DNA of 64,000 nt from Streptomyces atroolivaceus (GTDB lineage: Bacteria; Actinomycetota; Actinomycetes; Streptomycetales; Streptomycetaceae), in NCBI RefSeq assembly GCF_000717025.1, contig NZ_JNXG01000019.1:65063-129062 (forward strand), written 5' to 3'. The notes beneath the pieces are model-generated. The model did no database searches. It was not told where the DNA came from and saw only the letters and a list, made by a program, of their open reading frames with translations. Positions 63,922 through 64,000 of this stretch are shown one piece after another. Both the position numbers and the translations under genes were made by a program. Every line of letters begins with the position of its first letter. Positions within the stretch are counted from its first letter, which is position 1.

Positions 63922-64000
63922 ATGCCGCACGACTCGCAGCCTCCCCCGCACCCGCCCCGGCAGTCCCCGCACCCCCACCGCCCCTCGGCGCCCCGGCACC
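63922..64000 (+). CDS. Start of a Pro/His-rich protein, 3' end outside the window
   Basis: ATG 63922 with AAGGAG at 8 bases opens a frame of 26 residues rich in Pro, His and Gln (MPHDSQPPPHPPRQSPHPHR) that runs off the window. Such an N terminus is typical of Streptomyces membrane or secreted proteins. Nothing more can be said. Confidence 0.6.
   Translation, partial: MPHDSQPPPHPPRQSPHPHRPSAPRH

Overview
This is one GC-rich (by eye about 72 percent), densely coding actinobacterial chromosome segment, almost certainly Streptomyces. The signs are the codon use, frequent GTG starts, a tRNA-Leu(UAA) gene that matches bldA, paired Rpf cell-wall hydrolases behind a c-di-AMP riboswitch, and a gene order (hutU, cystathionine beta-synthase, thiolase, bldA, cfa, ndh, ppx, DUF501, divIC, eno, rpf, rpf, P450, mazG, kinase, mfd) that from memory matches the core arm around SCO3072-SCO3115 of S. 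coelicolor. I see no insertion sequence, prophage, CRISPR array, rRNA or integrase. All database comparisons here are from memory.

Layout. 1-3.5 kb: histidine-utilisation genes (an M20 amidohydrolase cut by the window edge, and hutU) divergent from an APC-family permease. 3.7-5.9 kb: an operon of three Roadblock/LC7 proteins and one DUF4388-like protein with no GTPase or kinase. Its two middle genes carry the only TTA codons I could find in any gene of the window. 5.9-11.7 kb: small accessory genes (membrane protein, RpiR regulator, exported protein, DsbA-like protein, DUF574 methyltransferase, maleylpyruvate-isomerase-like protein). 11.7-18.5 kb: cystathionine beta-synthase, SGNH hydrolase, thiolase, hypothetical proteins, a decayed DUF4287 gene and a Bax-inhibitor-1-like membrane protein. 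18.8 kb: bldA.

19-28 kb: an operon for a beta-mannosidase and an Opp-class ABC transporter with its LacI regulator and several operator-like palindromes. 28.5-31.9 and 58.5-61.8 kb: two paralogous LolD/MacB-type ATPase plus FtsX-type permease pairs. 32-38.8 kb: cfa, NDH-2 with two Rex-like sites, Ppx/GppA, DUF501, DivIC and enolase. 39-41.3 kb: two resuscitation-promoting factors, the first behind a ydaO-type c-di-AMP riboswitch. 41.4-49 kb: a P450 coupled to MazG, a SurA-like lipoprotein, a TPR-bearing Ser/Thr kinase coupled to a membrane protein, and a DNA-methylase-like protein whose catalytic motif IV reads HPPF instead of NPPF. 49-58 kb: exported protein, GNAT enzyme, secreted HNH nuclease, a divergent TetR/HTH_67 pair, mfd and a Phd-VapC toxin-antitoxin pair. 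The window ends with a DHA2 exporter and the start of a Pro/His-rich protein.

The main point of interest is the bldA tRNA in the same window as the only TTA-containing genes, a Roadblock cluster without its usual GTPase. The likely catalytically dead HTH-methylase near the kinase genes comes second.
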